A stretch of DNA of 32,114 nucleotides from an uncultured Alphaproteobacteria bacterium (GTDB lineage Bacteria; Pseudomonadota; Alphaproteobacteria; Puniceispirillales; UBA1172), in the NCBI GenBank assembly GCA_937952245.1, contig CALFYS010000078.1:1-32114 (forward strand), given 5' to 3'. Made by a program: the position numbers and the translations under genes. This document shows, piece after piece, positions 1 to 8,287 of the stretch (its first letter is position 1; each line of letters begins with the position of its first letter). The notes under the pieces were generated by a model. The model was not told where the DNA came from and ran no database searches. It was given only the letters and a program-made list of their open reading frames with translations.

Positions 1-1153
1 CCTCCCATCATCCGAGTTAGAAAATCGCAACCTTGGCGGCCATGCCCTTTTGTTTGATTTATCTTGTGCTATCTCGCCAGCCGATCAGCGCCGTCAGGGC
101 ATTTCTGATGCTGGCCTTGGTGATGTTGGCCATTCTTCTGTCACGGCGGGGGATGACGTTGCATCATGTCGCTTTGGTGGCGATGGGGATATTAATCCTT
201 TCGCCTGAAAGTTTGATGCACCCCGCGTTTCAAATGTCATTCGCGGCGGTTTATGCGCTGGTCACAGGCTGGATGCTGATCACCCGCTATCGGTATTGGG
301 TTCAGCATATTCCTTGGGTTTTACGTTATACCGGCGGGATTGTCATGGCTTCTATTTTAGCGGCAGGGGCATCCGCGCCATTTGTGCTGTATCACTTTGG
401 CACCACCACGGCGTGGTCAGTGATCGCCAATATTGCGGGGATGCCCTTGATGGGCGTGATGATTATCCCCTTTGGCGCTATCGCTTTGTGTTGATGCCTT
501 TCGGGTTGGAAGGTTTGCCGCTGGCGGTGATGGGTTTGGGGATCGATTGGCTGAATATGGTGGCGAGCGCGATTAGTGGTCGTCCGTATTCCGCCATCAC
601 CATCCCGCCACCATCGGCGCTGGTGTTAATCTTGCTGACGGCGGCTTTATTGATGCCCGCCTGTGTGAAGGGGCGGTGGCGGCTGACGGCGATGATCCCG
701 CTTGTTTTGGGCGTTATCATTTGGAATCAAACGCCTCTGCCGATGATCAGTTTCACCACGCTTCATAGCCGCAGTATCGCCGCTTTCCATGCTGAAGATG
801 GGCGGGTTTACCTCAGCCATAGCAAGGTTAATGATTTCACCGCGGGCATATTGTTAAAACCCTTTGGCCAAGAGAGTGCAGGGTCAATTTCAACCTATCC
901 ATGCCCTGATTGCGGGCGTGGGTATCATTTGATCCCTCTGATTGATGGCCGTCTTGCGGCGATGGTCTATCGTGGGCATGGCTTGACCCGGGCTTGCCGT
1001 GAGGCTGAAATTCTCCTGACAAGGAAAGCCCCGAAATACCCTTGTGATGCGAAAATTGTGATCAGTGATGATGATTTAGCCCGCCATGGCGGCGTGCTGA
1101 TTTATGGGGGCAACCCGCCCCAAATCCGCAGGGTTATTGATAGCGAGAATTAG
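1..1153 (+). pseudogene. comEC: ComEC/Rec2-type DNA uptake channel, 5' end cut off and frame disrupted
   Basis: The translation matches the competence-domain part and C-terminal tail of alphaproteobacterial ComEC, the inner-membrane channel for single-stranded DNA in transformation. Several hydrophobic helices are visible, with family-like segments RAFLMLALVMLAILL and SFQMSFAAVYAL. The gene does not read through. Homology runs in one frame from about 21 to 488, where it stops at TGA 492-494, and continues in the next frame (VLMPFGLEGLP) to TAG 1151-1153. One missing G near 488 (GCTTTGTG where GCTTTGGTG would read on) explains it. A TAG at 18-20 just before the KIATLAA segment suggests a second one-base indel near 20. 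The N-terminal part lies outside the window, and no metallo-beta-lactamase domain follows. It is convergent with lexA. It is either a decaying gene or carries sequencing errors; the family assignment is firm, the inactivation is not. Confidence 0.75.
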
Positions 1154-1168
1154 GATTAATTCTGGCGA

Positions 1169-1825
1169 TTAATATTGGCGAATAAGCCCGGCCAATCGAC
1201 CTTGGATTTGAACACGGTCAGGGCCAAAGATGCGGGTTTCATAGAGGGCGTTGGCCGGCTCAAGGGCAATGCTCTCCCCCTTTTTGCGAAGCCGTTTTAA
1301 GGTCGCTTCTTCATCGTCAATCAATGCCACCACAATATCGCCGGTCTGGGCGGTGTTCTGGCGGGCGATAATCACCGTATCGCCATCATAAATGCCGGCC
1401 TCAATCATGGAATCGCCTTCGATTTCAAGGGCGTAAAACTCCCCATTACCGATCATGGATGGCGGCAGGTCAATCTGATCAGATGGGTTTGAGATTGCCG
1501 CGATTGGCGTTCCCGCCGCGATTTTACCCAATAACGGGATGGTCACCGCTTCCGATGGCGGCGCAATATCTTGGCTGATGGGCGCGGTTGCCGTTTCAGT
1601 CTTGGGGCTGCCATCAGGGTATTTCAGCACTTCAATAGCGCGGGCGCGATTGGGCAAGCGGCGGATATAGCCCCGTTCTTCAAGGCCAGAGAGCAGGCGA
1701 TGAATCCCTGATTTGGATTTCAAATCCATAATCTTGCAAAGTTCTTCAAAGCTTGGCGGCACGTCATGGTCATTAAAATGATCAATCAATACGGTCAGCA
1801 TATGCTTTTGCTGTTGGGTCAACAT
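1169..1825 (-). CDS. lexA: LexA SOS-response repressor (S24 peptidase)
   Basis: This 218-aa protein has the usual LexA layout: an N-terminal winged helix-turn-helix (about residues 1-65, with the recognition part near PPSFEELCKIMDLKSKSGIHR), a proline/threonine-rich linker, and a C-terminal self-cleaving peptidase domain. The cleavage site Ala104-Gly105 in KIAAGTPI, the nucleophile Ser139 in EGDSMIEAG and the general base Lys177 in EATLKRL are all present, so RecA-stimulated self-cleavage should work. As a family it represses DNA-repair genes and itself. It lies downstream of moeA on the same strand, but 129 bases separate them, enough for its own promoter. Intact and confidently assigned. 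Confidence 0.96.
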   Translation of the reverse strand: MLTQQQKHMLTVLIDHFNDHDVPPSFEELCKIMDLKSKSGIHRLLSGLEERGYIRRLPNRARAIEVLKYPDGSPKTETATAPISQDIAPPSEAVTIPLLGKIAAGTPIAAISNPSDQIDLPPSMIGNGEFYALEIEGDSMIEAGIYDGDTVIIARQNTAQTGDIVVALIDDEEATLKRLRKKGESIALEPANALYETRIFGPDRVQIQGRLAGLIRQY

Positions 1826-1869
1826 GGCATCCCTATTTATCTTGATCAGACGGAAATGGTTATATTCTT

Positions 1870-1884
1870 GTCTTGATCATGTTC
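1870..1884. promoter_or_regulatory. Candidate LexA operator upstream of lexA
   Basis: GTCT, seven bases (TGATCAT), then GTTC lies 45-60 bases upstream of the lexA start. The alphaproteobacterial SOS box is GTTC-N7-GTTC, so spacing and one half-site fit while the other half-site is imperfect. A further GTTC follows at 1886-1889. Autoregulation of lexA is the rule in the family, but this particular site is a guess. Confidence 0.3.
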
Positions 1885-1954
1885 TGTTCTACCTTTATTC
1901 ACGGTAAAAATCAAGGGTATTGGGGTTGGTCGTATGGATTGGAGAAATTTTGGG

Positions 1955-3172
1955 TCAGATCAAACGTGGAATGGGCAAGATCGTGACGACATCACCCGAT
2001 GCGGCGGGCGGGGCAAAAGGCGGGCGGATAATCAGGGCATCGGCCTCAGCAAAAGTTTTAAACATCCCTGAATCCTGCTGGTCAAAAGCCTTGACCCAAG
2101 CTTGCCCTTGATCATCATATTCAAGGCGCGCCCGCAGATAATCTTGCCGTTGATCATTTTCAGGCAAATCCGCCGCCAATTTCGCATGGCGGGTTTCCGC
2201 GTCAGGGTCTTGCCCCAACATGGCGCGCACCGCCGCCGCCAAAAAGACCATCCCGCAAACACCGGTGGAAACAGGATTGCCCGGTAAGCCCAACAATGGC
2301 GTGTTGCCCAAATGCCCAAAGATCAGCGGTTTGCCCGGGCGCATGGCGATGCGCCAAAATGCCAATCCATCGCTTTCGGTCATATGCTGGGCCACGCCAT
2401 CATGCTTGCCAACAGAAGCCCCGCCGGTGGTGACGATCAAATCTGCCTTTTGGGCTTGGTCGAAAGCCTTGTCCAACGCGGAATTATCATCAGGGATTTG
2501 GCCAAAATCCATGGCTTCCGCCCCAAGAATTTTCAAAAGATGGCCAAGAAACATCCCATTGCTGGCGACAATCTGGCCATGTTTAGGCGTCTCCCCGGGG
2601 CTGACCAATTCATCACCTGTGCTGATAATCGCGACTTTTGGTTTTGATCGGACGGGGATGGTGCCATGGCCGGAAGACGCGATCAGGGCAAGCCGTCGGG
2701 CATCAAGGGTTGTGCCTTTTTTGGCGATGACATCACCTTCGGCAAAATCCTGACCTTGCTTGCGGATATATTTTCCCGCCCGTGGCTTTTCAAGGATGGT
2801 CACATGGTCGCCATCTTGTTGGGTGTCTTCTTGAATGACAATGGCATCCGCCCCTTGGGGCAAATAAGCACCGGTGAAAATCCGCACCGATGATTGCGGT
2901 TTTAAGGCGCCATTAAAAGGATGGCCAGCCGCGCTTTCCCCAATGATGTGCAGCTTTGGGTTATCTTCTTTGAGATCAGCGCTCACCACAGCATATCCAT
3001 CCATGGCGGAGACATCATGGGGCGGGTGGCTGACCAGTGCCTGCACGTCTTCGGCCAAAACACGGCCCAGCCCATCAGCCAGCGCAATGGTTTCAACCCC
3101 CATCAAGGGCATGGCTTTAGTGATTTGCGCCAGCGCATCCGCAACAGGTAAAAGAGGCTTGCGGTTGGTCAT
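1955..3172 (-). CDS. moeA: MoeA molybdopterin molybdotransferase
   Basis: MoeA inserts molybdate into adenylylated molybdopterin, the last step of molybdenum cofactor synthesis in the cytoplasm. The 405-aa length is normal. Typical segments occur in order: PPHDVSAMDGYAV near the N terminus, IISTGDELV, a MogA-like core with TTGGASVGKHD, and MRPGKPLIFG followed by GLPGNPVS before the C-terminal domain. The ATG starts 3 bases after the moaC stop codon, so the two genes are probably co-transcribed and translationally coupled. Both belong to the same pathway. Confidence 0.96.
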   Translation of the reverse strand: MTNRKPLLPVADALAQITKAMPLMGVETIALADGLGRVLAEDVQALVSHPPHDVSAMDGYAVVSADLKEDNPKLHIIGESAAGHPFNGALKPQSSVRIFTGAYLPQGADAIVIQEDTQQDGDHVTILEKPRAGKYIRKQGQDFAEGDVIAKKGTTLDARRLALIASSGHGTIPVRSKPKVAIISTGDELVSPGETPKHGQIVASNGMFLGHLLKILGAEAMDFGQIPDDNSALDKAFDQAQKADLIVTTGGASVGKHDGVAQHMTESDGLAFWRIAMRPGKPLIFGHLGNTPLLGLPGNPVSTGVCGMVFLAAAVRAMLGQDPDAETRHAKLAADLPENDQRQDYLRARLEYDDQGQAWVKAFDQQDSGMFKTFAEADALIIRPPFAPPAASGDVVTILPIPRLI

Positions 3173-3175
3173 GGC

Positions 3176-3676
3176 TTAATCCGTGGCGCGCGCGCCAGTA
3201 TTGCCGCCATCGGCGTTGAATTCACCGGATTTGCCGCCTGATTTATGGAGCAATTTAATCGGGCCAATGACCATGGCTTTATCAACCGCTTTGCACATAT
3301 CATAAACCGTCAGCGCGGCAACAGATACAGCGGTCAGGGCTTCCATTTCCACCCCTGTTTTGCCATCAAGCCGACATTCCGCCGTAATCTCAAGGCCATT
3401 TTCCATCAACGCTATTTCAACATTAACGTGGCTCAGGCTAAGCGGATGGCAAAGCGGGATCAGATCAGGGGTTTTTTTCGCCGCCATAATCCCCGCCAAT
3501 TGCGCCACTTGAATGACATCACCTTTTTTATGACCGCCATCACGGATCATCGCCAAGGTTTGGTCAGCCATGCTGATCTGGCCAGTGGCCACCGCCCGCC
3601 GGGTGGTGATGGCCTTATCCCCCACATCAACCATATGGGGGTCACCCGCGTCATTGAAATGGGTCAGGCCAGCCAT
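3176..3676 (-). CDS. moaC: MoaC cyclic pyranopterin monophosphate synthase
   Basis: MoaC works with MoaA to make cyclic pyranopterin monophosphate, the first step of molybdenum cofactor synthesis. The 166-aa protein has the hallmark PLCHPL segment and the MEALTAVSVAALTVYDMCKA region with the catalytic Asp and following Lys of the family. Its ATG directly abuts the trpC stop codon (TAA at 3679-3677, ATG at 3676), and moeA follows 3 bases after its end. moaA, moaD and moaE are not in the window. Confidence 0.96.
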   Translation of the reverse strand: MAGLTHFNDAGDPHMVDVGDKAITTRRAVATGQISMADQTLAMIRDGGHKKGDVIQVAQLAGIMAAKKTPDLIPLCHPLSLSHVNVEIALMENGLEITAECRLDGKTGVEMEALTAVSVAALTVYDMCKAVDKAMVIGPIKLLHKSGGKSGEFNADGGNTGARATD

Positions 3677-4483
3677 TTAGGCCACCTTCGGCAATGGGTT
3701 GGATAAAATCGCTTTGGTGGCGGCTTCGACATCATCCTGCCGCATCAGGGATTCACCGATGAGGAAACAGCGGGCATGGTGTTTTGCCATCCGCGCCAGA
3801 TCATCAGGGGTAAAGAGACCGCTTTCCGCCACGGCAACACGGTTTTCAGGGAAGTCCTGCAACAAGGTTTCCGCCGTGGTCAGGCTGGTTTCCATGGTTT
3901 TCAGGTTGCGGTTGTTAATCCCCAGCAATGGTGATTTCAATGCCCGCGCCCGATCCAATTCTTCAGCGTCATGGATTTCAACCAAAACATCCATATCAAG
4001 CGCCATGGCGGCATCTTCCAATTCAGCGGCCAAGCCATCATCCACCGCCGCCATGATGATCAAAATCGCATCCGCCCCAAAAGCGCGCGCTTCGGTGACT
4101 TGCAGGGGATCAATCATAAAATCTTTCCGCAACACCGGCAGACCCACCGCCGCCCGTGCCGCCACCATATAATCCATATGGCCTTTGAAATATTCCATAT
4201 CGGTCAGAACAGAAAGGCAGGTCGCCCCACCTTGCTGATACGCTTTGGCAATGCTGGCGGGGTCGAAATCAGCACGGATCAGCCCTTTTGATGGGGAGGC
4301 TTTTTTCACCTCAGCGATCAAGCCATAGCCTGTATCCGCGGCTTTTGTGAGCGCCTTGGCAAAACCGCGCGGCGCGTCTTGATCCGCCGCCATGGCCGCC
4401 AGATCATGGGCAAGGGGCGAGGCTTTTAACGCGGCAAGTTCATCACGTTTGGTGTCAATAATTTTTGCAAGCACATCGGCCAT
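3677..4483 (-). CDS. trpC: Indole-3-glycerol phosphate synthase
   Basis: TrpC closes the indole ring, converting 1-(2-carboxyphenylamino)-1-deoxyribulose 5-phosphate to indole-3-glycerol phosphate. The 268-aa TIM barrel shows the family landmarks in order: AEVKKASPSKG (phosphate/substrate lysine), VLRKDFMIDPLQV, GINNRNLKT and VAESGL. It is a stand-alone TrpC, not fused to TrpF. It sits 21 bases after trpD and directly before moaC in a tight minus-strand run. Confidence 0.97.
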   Translation of the reverse strand: MADVLAKIIDTKRDELAALKASPLAHDLAAMAADQDAPRGFAKALTKAADTGYGLIAEVKKASPSKGLIRADFDPASIAKAYQQGGATCLSVLTDMEYFKGHMDYMVAARAAVGLPVLRKDFMIDPLQVTEARAFGADAILIIMAAVDDGLAAELEDAAMALDMDVLVEIHDAEELDRARALKSPLLGINNRNLKTMETSLTTAETLLQDFPENRVAVAESGLFTPDDLARMAKHHARCFLIGESLMRQDDVEAATKAILSNPLPKVA

Positions 4484-4504
4484 ATTGATGGTCTTTCTTT
4501 TTAA

Positions 4505-5518
4505 TCAGCCATTGGTGATGGCAATCAGTTGATCCAGTTTTGCTTTTGCCGCGCCACCGTCAATCGCGGCAATGGCTTGTTCCGCCCCTTCGGCAAGGCT
4601 TTCGGCATGGCCGCCACCAAATAACGCGGCGGCGGCGTTTAAAATCACAATATCACGATAGGCGGATTTCTCACCATCCAGAAGCGCTTTTAAGGCGGCG
4701 GCGTTTTCATCAGGTGTGCCGCCGATCAAATCCTCAGTCTTGGCCATCGGCAAGCCTATATCAGCAGGCGCAATCACCATTTCGGTGATCTTGCCGTCGC
4801 GCAACAACACCGCGTCGGTTTCGGTGGTGGTGGTAATCTCATCCAGCCCATCACGACCATGGACAACCAAAGCATGGGTGGTGCCCAAATCATGAAGCGC
4901 TTCGGCAAAAGGGTTGAGCCACTGGCGGTCAAACACCCCCACCATGATCCGCTTGACCAAAGCAGGGTTCGATAAAGGCCCCAGCATATTAAAGATGGTG
5001 CGATAGCCCAATTCAGCACGGATTGGCCCCACATGGCGCATCGCCGCGTGATGCCGCGGGGCCATCAAAAAGCAAATCCCCGCATCAAGGGCTTTCTGCA
5101 CCAACCCCATATCCGCATCCAGATTAATGCCCAAGGATGACAGAACATCCGCCGCCCCGCTTTTGGAAGAAATCGCACGATTGCCGTGTTTGGCGATTTG
5201 CACCCCAGCCCCCGCCATCACAAAAGCGGTGGCGCTGGAAATATTCCATGTGCCGATCCCATCACCGCCGGTGCCAACCACATCCATGGCCAGATCACCC
5301 GCCGATACCGTCACCGCACGGCGGCGCAAAACCGAAGCGCCAGCGGCAATGTCATCAGGCGTCTCGCCTTTCATCTTAAGGGCGGTGATAAATGCCGCCA
5401 TCTGAACCGGAGACGCTTCGCCTTCAAGGATGGTGTCAAAACAGGTTTCCATCTCTTGGCGGGAGAGCGAACCGCCTTCGGCGATGGTTTTGATCAACGG
5501 TTTTAATTCATCGGACAT
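4505..5518 (-). CDS. trpD: Anthranilate phosphoribosyltransferase
   Basis: TrpD joins anthranilate to PRPP in tryptophan synthesis. The glycine-rich PRPP-binding segment GTGGDGIGTWN, the HGNRAISSKSGAADVL segment and the GPLSNPA segment are all present. I chose the ATG at 5518 (337 aa), preceded by AAAGGTGA at a good distance. A GTG nine bases further upstream is in frame but overlaps that ribosome-binding site. It follows trpG by 23 bases. Confidence 0.96.
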   Translation of the reverse strand: MSDELKPLIKTIAEGGSLSRQEMETCFDTILEGEASPVQMAAFITALKMKGETPDDIAAGASVLRRRAVTVSAGDLAMDVVGTGGDGIGTWNISSATAFVMAGAGVQIAKHGNRAISSKSGAADVLSSLGINLDADMGLVQKALDAGICFLMAPRHHAAMRHVGPIRAELGYRTIFNMLGPLSNPALVKRIMVGVFDRQWLNPFAEALHDLGTTHALVVHGRDGLDEITTTTETDAVLLRDGKITEMVIAPADIGLPMAKTEDLIGGTPDENAAALKALLDGEKSAYRDIVILNAAAALFGGGHAESLAEGAEQAIAAIDGGAAKAKLDQLIAITNG

Positions 5519-5541
5519 CAACGTCACCTTTAAAACAAAAT

Positions 5542-6198
5542 TTACGCGTGGATATGATCAGGATAGCGTTCAGCAAGGTTGAGCGTATGCTGTTCCAGAT
5601 CATCCAATTTGCTGTTTGATAGCGGCACAATCCCCGCGATGTTAAGGAAATTCGCCAGCATCCGATAGCCATTGACCGAAGCGATGCTTTCAGGGTGGAA
5701 CAACACCCCGTGGATGGGCAGGTCTTTATGCTGAATGCCCATGACAATCCCGCTTTCGGTTTCGGCGGTAATCTCTAATGTATCGGGGATGCTTTCGCGA
5801 TCAAGGATCAAGGAATGATACCGCGTCACCGCCACAGGATTGGCGCATCCCGCCATCATGCCTTTGTCGTTATGCTTGATCATGGATAATTTGCCATGAA
5901 CAGGCGGGTCAACGCGCTTTAAGGTTGCGCCAAAGGCCATGCCGATGGATTGAAACCCAAGGCAAACCCCCATAATTGGCAGTTTCCCTGCCGCCAATTT
6001 GATCAAGTCAAGGCAAATCCCCGCTTCTTGAGGGGTGCAAGGCCCCGGGGAAATCACCAAGGCTTCAGGCTTCATCGCCATGATTTCTTCTGGCGTTTTG
6101 GCATCATTGCGGATGGTCACCACTTCGGCGCCCAGATCCGACAGGAAATGCCATAGGTTCCATGTAAAACTATCATAATTATCGATCAGAATGATCAT
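5542..6198 (-). CDS. trpG: Anthranilate synthase glutamine amidotransferase subunit
   Basis: TrpG supplies ammonia from glutamine to TrpE for anthranilate synthesis; the same kind of subunit can also serve aminodeoxychorismate synthase (PabA). The 218-aa class I amidotransferase has the oxyanion/ISPGPCTP segment, nucleophile elbow GVCLGFQSIG (Cys) and the FHPES segment with catalytic His and Glu. The start at 6198 gives MIILIDNYDSFTWN, the normal family N terminus, and has GGAGG seven bases upstream; in-frame upstream codons lack such support. trpE is not beside it, so TrpE must be encoded elsewhere, and a dual trp/folate role is possible. Confidence 0.95.
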   Translation of the reverse strand: MIILIDNYDSFTWNLWHFLSDLGAEVVTIRNDAKTPEEIMAMKPEALVISPGPCTPQEAGICLDLIKLAAGKLPIMGVCLGFQSIGMAFGATLKRVDPPVHGKLSMIKHNDKGMMAGCANPVAVTRYHSLILDRESIPDTLEITAETESGIVMGIQHKDLPIHGVLFHPESIASVNGYRMLANFLNIAGIVPLSNSKLDDLEQHTLNLAERYPDHIHA

Positions 6199-6296
6199 CT
6201 TGGCCTCCAGCCCTTTCCATTTACTTGTAAACAAATGCGCCGATATGTGCAATAAGGCTGAAGCAAGCGTGTTTGCGCAGAAAAAGTATGTGGTAA

Positions 6297-6313
6297 AATA
6301 ATACCGTATTATT
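6297..6313. repeat. AT-rich perfect palindrome between trpG and rplM
   Basis: AATAATAC, one central C, then GTATTATT: eight-base arms in perfect inverted repeat. It lies in the 266-base divergent intergenic region about 100 bases upstream of trpG and 50-65 bases upstream of the rplM -35 box. The arms are too AT-rich for a terminator, so an operator or chance are the options. No regulator can be named. Confidence 0.4.
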
Positions 6314-6362
6314 AAACTATTGAAAAATAACAGTTTTCATTAAATTTAATTCAAACTATCGC

Positions 6363-6391
6363 TTGACCCTGTTCGGTGAGGTCTGTATAAC
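6363..6391 (+). promoter_or_regulatory. Sigma-70-type promoter of rplM-rpsI
   Basis: TTGACC (6363-6368), a 17-base spacer, and TATAAC (6386-6391) match the housekeeping consensus well and point towards rplM, leaving a leader of about 65 bases. An AT-rich upstream stretch (6295-6360) could act as an UP element. The leader might also host ribosomal-protein feedback control, but no binding structure can be proved by eye. Confidence 0.7.
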
Positions 6392-6464
6392 CCCGTTATT
6401 CGCCCCAACGGGCAACCCTGTTTGAACGAATTTTGTTTAAAATAACCTGAAAGAGAGTGGACTG

Positions 6465-6935
6465 ATGTCTCAACATAAAACTTTCACGGCAACACCTGCT
6501 GATATTGAAAAAGGCTGGTGCGTTATTGATGCGGAAGGCTTGGTATTGGGCCGTGTCGCATCCATCATTGCCAATCGCTTGCGCGGCAAGCATAAGCCAA
6601 GTTACACCCCGCATATGGATTGCGGTGATAACGTCATCGTCGTCAACGCTGAAAAAGTCCTTTTGAAGGGCAATAAGCGTACGGCCAAGACCTATTACTG
6701 GCACACCGGCTATCCGGGCGGCATCAAGTCTCGCACCGCGGATAAAATCCTTGATGGCAACCATCCTGAACGTGTCCTGATCAAAGCGGTTGAGCGCATG
6801 ATCCCACGTGGGCCTTTGGGTCGCCGTTGCATGAAGCATCTTCATGTTTACGCTGGCGCCAGCCATCCGCATGAAGCCCAACAGCCTGCAACTCTTGATG
6901 TTGCGGCGATGAACGCCAAGAACACCGCGAGGTAG
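6465..6935 (+). CDS. rplM: 50S ribosomal protein L13
   Basis: L13 is an early-assembly protein of the large ribosomal subunit. The 156-aa sequence has the family features GWCVIDAEGLVLGRVAS at the N terminus, YYWHTGYPGGIKS in the middle and MIPRGPLGRRCMKHLHVYAGA towards the end. The ATG at 6465 has an AGAGAG-type ribosome-binding site. It heads a two-gene operon with rpsI, the usual bacterial pairing. Confidence 0.98.
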   Translation: MSQHKTFTATPADIEKGWCVIDAEGLVLGRVASIIANRLRGKHKPSYTPHMDCGDNVIVVNAEKVLLKGNKRTAKTYYWHTGYPGGIKSRTADKILDGNHPERVLIKAVERMIPRGPLGRRCMKHLHVYAGASHPHEAQQPATLDVAAMNAKNTAR

Positions 6936-6940
6936 TCCCG

Positions 6941-7450
6941 ATGAGCAACGAAACAGAAACACTCGAAAACACAACTGATGGCATGGCCGCTCTAGGCGCG
7001 ATTGCTGAAGGTGGCGATGCTGGCGTTGAAGCGGCTGCCCCTGTTGAACCTAAGATTGATAGCCTTGGTCGTTCCTACGCCACGGGCCGCCGTAAAGATT
7101 CATCCGCGCGCGTTTGGGTCAAGCGTGGCACAGGCCAGATCACCGTTAACGGCAAGAATGTCACTGATTATTTCACCCGCCCTGTTTTGCAGATGCTGCT
7201 GAATCAGCCGTTTGAAACCGCAGGTCGTACCGGTGAATTTGATGTTATTGCCACGGTAAAAGGCGGCGGTCTTTCCGGTCAGGCGGGCGCGGTTCGCCAC
7301 GGCATTTCCCATGCCATGATCCGCTTTGAACCTGGTCTTCGCCCCGTGCTGAAGGCTGGCGGCTTCCTGACCCGTGACAGCCGTGTTGTTGAACGTAAGA
7401 AATACGGTAAGGCGAAAGCCCGCCGGAGCTTCCAGTTCTCAAAACGTTAA
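6941..7450 (+). CDS. rpsI: 30S ribosomal protein S9
   Basis: S9 binds 16S rRNA in the small-subunit head, and its C-terminal tail reaches the P-site tRNA. The core begins near SYATGRRKDSSARVW and ends with the expected basic tail SFQFSKR. At 169 aa it is longer than the roughly 130-aa E. coli protein because of an acidic, alanine-rich N-terminal extension of about 40 residues, a feature also found in other alphaproteobacteria. It begins 5 bases after the rplM stop codon, with GAGGTAG as ribosome-binding site. Confidence 0.98.
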   Translation: MSNETETLENTTDGMAALGAIAEGGDAGVEAAAPVEPKIDSLGRSYATGRRKDSSARVWVKRGTGQITVNGKNVTDYFTRPVLQMLLNQPFETAGRTGEFDVIATVKGGGLSGQAGAVRHGISHAMIRFEPGLRPVLKAGGFLTRDSRVVERKKYGKAKARRSFQFSKR

Positions 7451-7471
7451 TCACAACGTCACATTATCTTC

Positions 7472-7513
7472 AAAAAACCCGCTTCTGGCATTGCTGGCGG
7501 CGGGTTTTTTTTT
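7472..7513 (+). terminator. Intrinsic terminator after rpsI
   Basis: AAAAAACCCGC at 7472-7482 pairs with GCGGGTTTTTT at 7500-7510, with a 17-base loop that can form further pairs, and nine T follow the stem. It closes the rplM-rpsI operon 22 bases after the rpsI stop. Confidence 0.9.
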
Positions 7514-7605
7514 GGGCTTTATCGCGGTTATCTTTTGCGCGTGAAAGATATTGCCCCGGCTTATTTCAACAGGCATGATGACCGCCATAAAATTGGGGAG
7601 ATCAA

Positions 7606-8232
7606 ATGTACTTACCGGAACATTTTACCGAAGATGATTTGCAGGAAATACAAGCGATTGTGGAACAATTTCCGCTGGCGGTTTGTGTTGCCAATTTAGG
7701 CGATGAATTTGAATTAAATCATTTCCCCATGATCTGGCGTGATGACAGGTTGATCGGCCATATCGCCCATGCCAATACGATGCATCAAACATTAAAGAAC
7801 GGGTGCAAAGCCGCCTTTATATTCACCGCTGAACACAGCTATATTTCACCCAATTGGTACCCCACCAAAAAACAGCACCATAAACACGTGCCAACATGGA
7901 ATTATCAAGTTGTTCATATGCATGGTGAGTTGTTTTTTAGCCATGACGATAAAGATAAGATCGCGGCGGTGGGGCTGCTCACCCAACGGCATGAAAAAAG
8001 GGTCAATGGGGATAACGCTTGGAAAATGCGCGATGCCCCAAAAGATTATATGAAGATGATGCTGGATGGTATTGTCGCGATTGAGTTTAAAATCAATAAA
8101 ATCGAAGCCAAATCAAAACTCAGCCAAAACAGAGAAACCACCGATTATAACGCCGTGATGGATAAAATGGGTGAGCTGGACTTAACCGGCCTCGAACAGC
8201 GGATGCGCAAACTGGCGACGCGTGAGGGGTAA
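7606..8232 (+). CDS. PaiB-like FMN-binding protein
   Basis: This 208-aa protein matches the PaiB / 'FMN-binding negative transcriptional regulator' family, split-barrel flavin-binding proteins named after a Bacillus sporulation and protease regulator. Supporting segments are MYLPEHF at the start, LNHFPMIW, GHIAHANTMH, SYISPNWYPTK and VPTWNYQVVHMHG. No DNA-binding helix-turn-helix is evident, so a flavin-dependent enzymatic or chaperone-like role is as likely as transcription control. The ATG has GGGGAG just upstream. It stands alone on the + strand between the rpsI terminator and a convergent lysE. Confidence 0.85.
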   Translation: MYLPEHFTEDDLQEIQAIVEQFPLAVCVANLGDEFELNHFPMIWRDDRLIGHIAHANTMHQTLKNGCKAAFIFTAEHSYISPNWYPTKKQHHKHVPTWNYQVVHMHGELFFSHDDKDKIAAVGLLTQRHEKRVNGDNAWKMRDAPKDYMKMMLDGIVAIEFKINKIEAKSKLSQNRETTDYNAVMDKMGELDLTGLEQRMRKLATREG

Positions 8233-8272
8233 ACCGCTTTTATTCGGTGATAATATTGATCAAGTGATGATC

Positions 8273-8287
8273 GGTGAGCGGCTCACC
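8273..8287. terminator. Short GC-rich palindrome at the convergent gene ends
   Basis: GGTGAGC, G, GCTCACC forms a perfect inverted repeat that overlaps the lysE stop codon and lies 40 bases past the PaiB-like gene. It could act as a small transcription stop for either gene, but no T run follows, so this is weak. Confidence 0.25.

Noticed and set aside
2220..2753. 177-aa plus-strand open frame opposite moeA
   Set aside because: Antisense to a full-length MoeA with all motifs; no recognisable protein features.
6396..6974. 192-aa open frame on the minus strand opposite rplM
   Set aside because: It is fully antisense to L13, a certain gene, and shows no family pattern; it results from the codon use of rplM.
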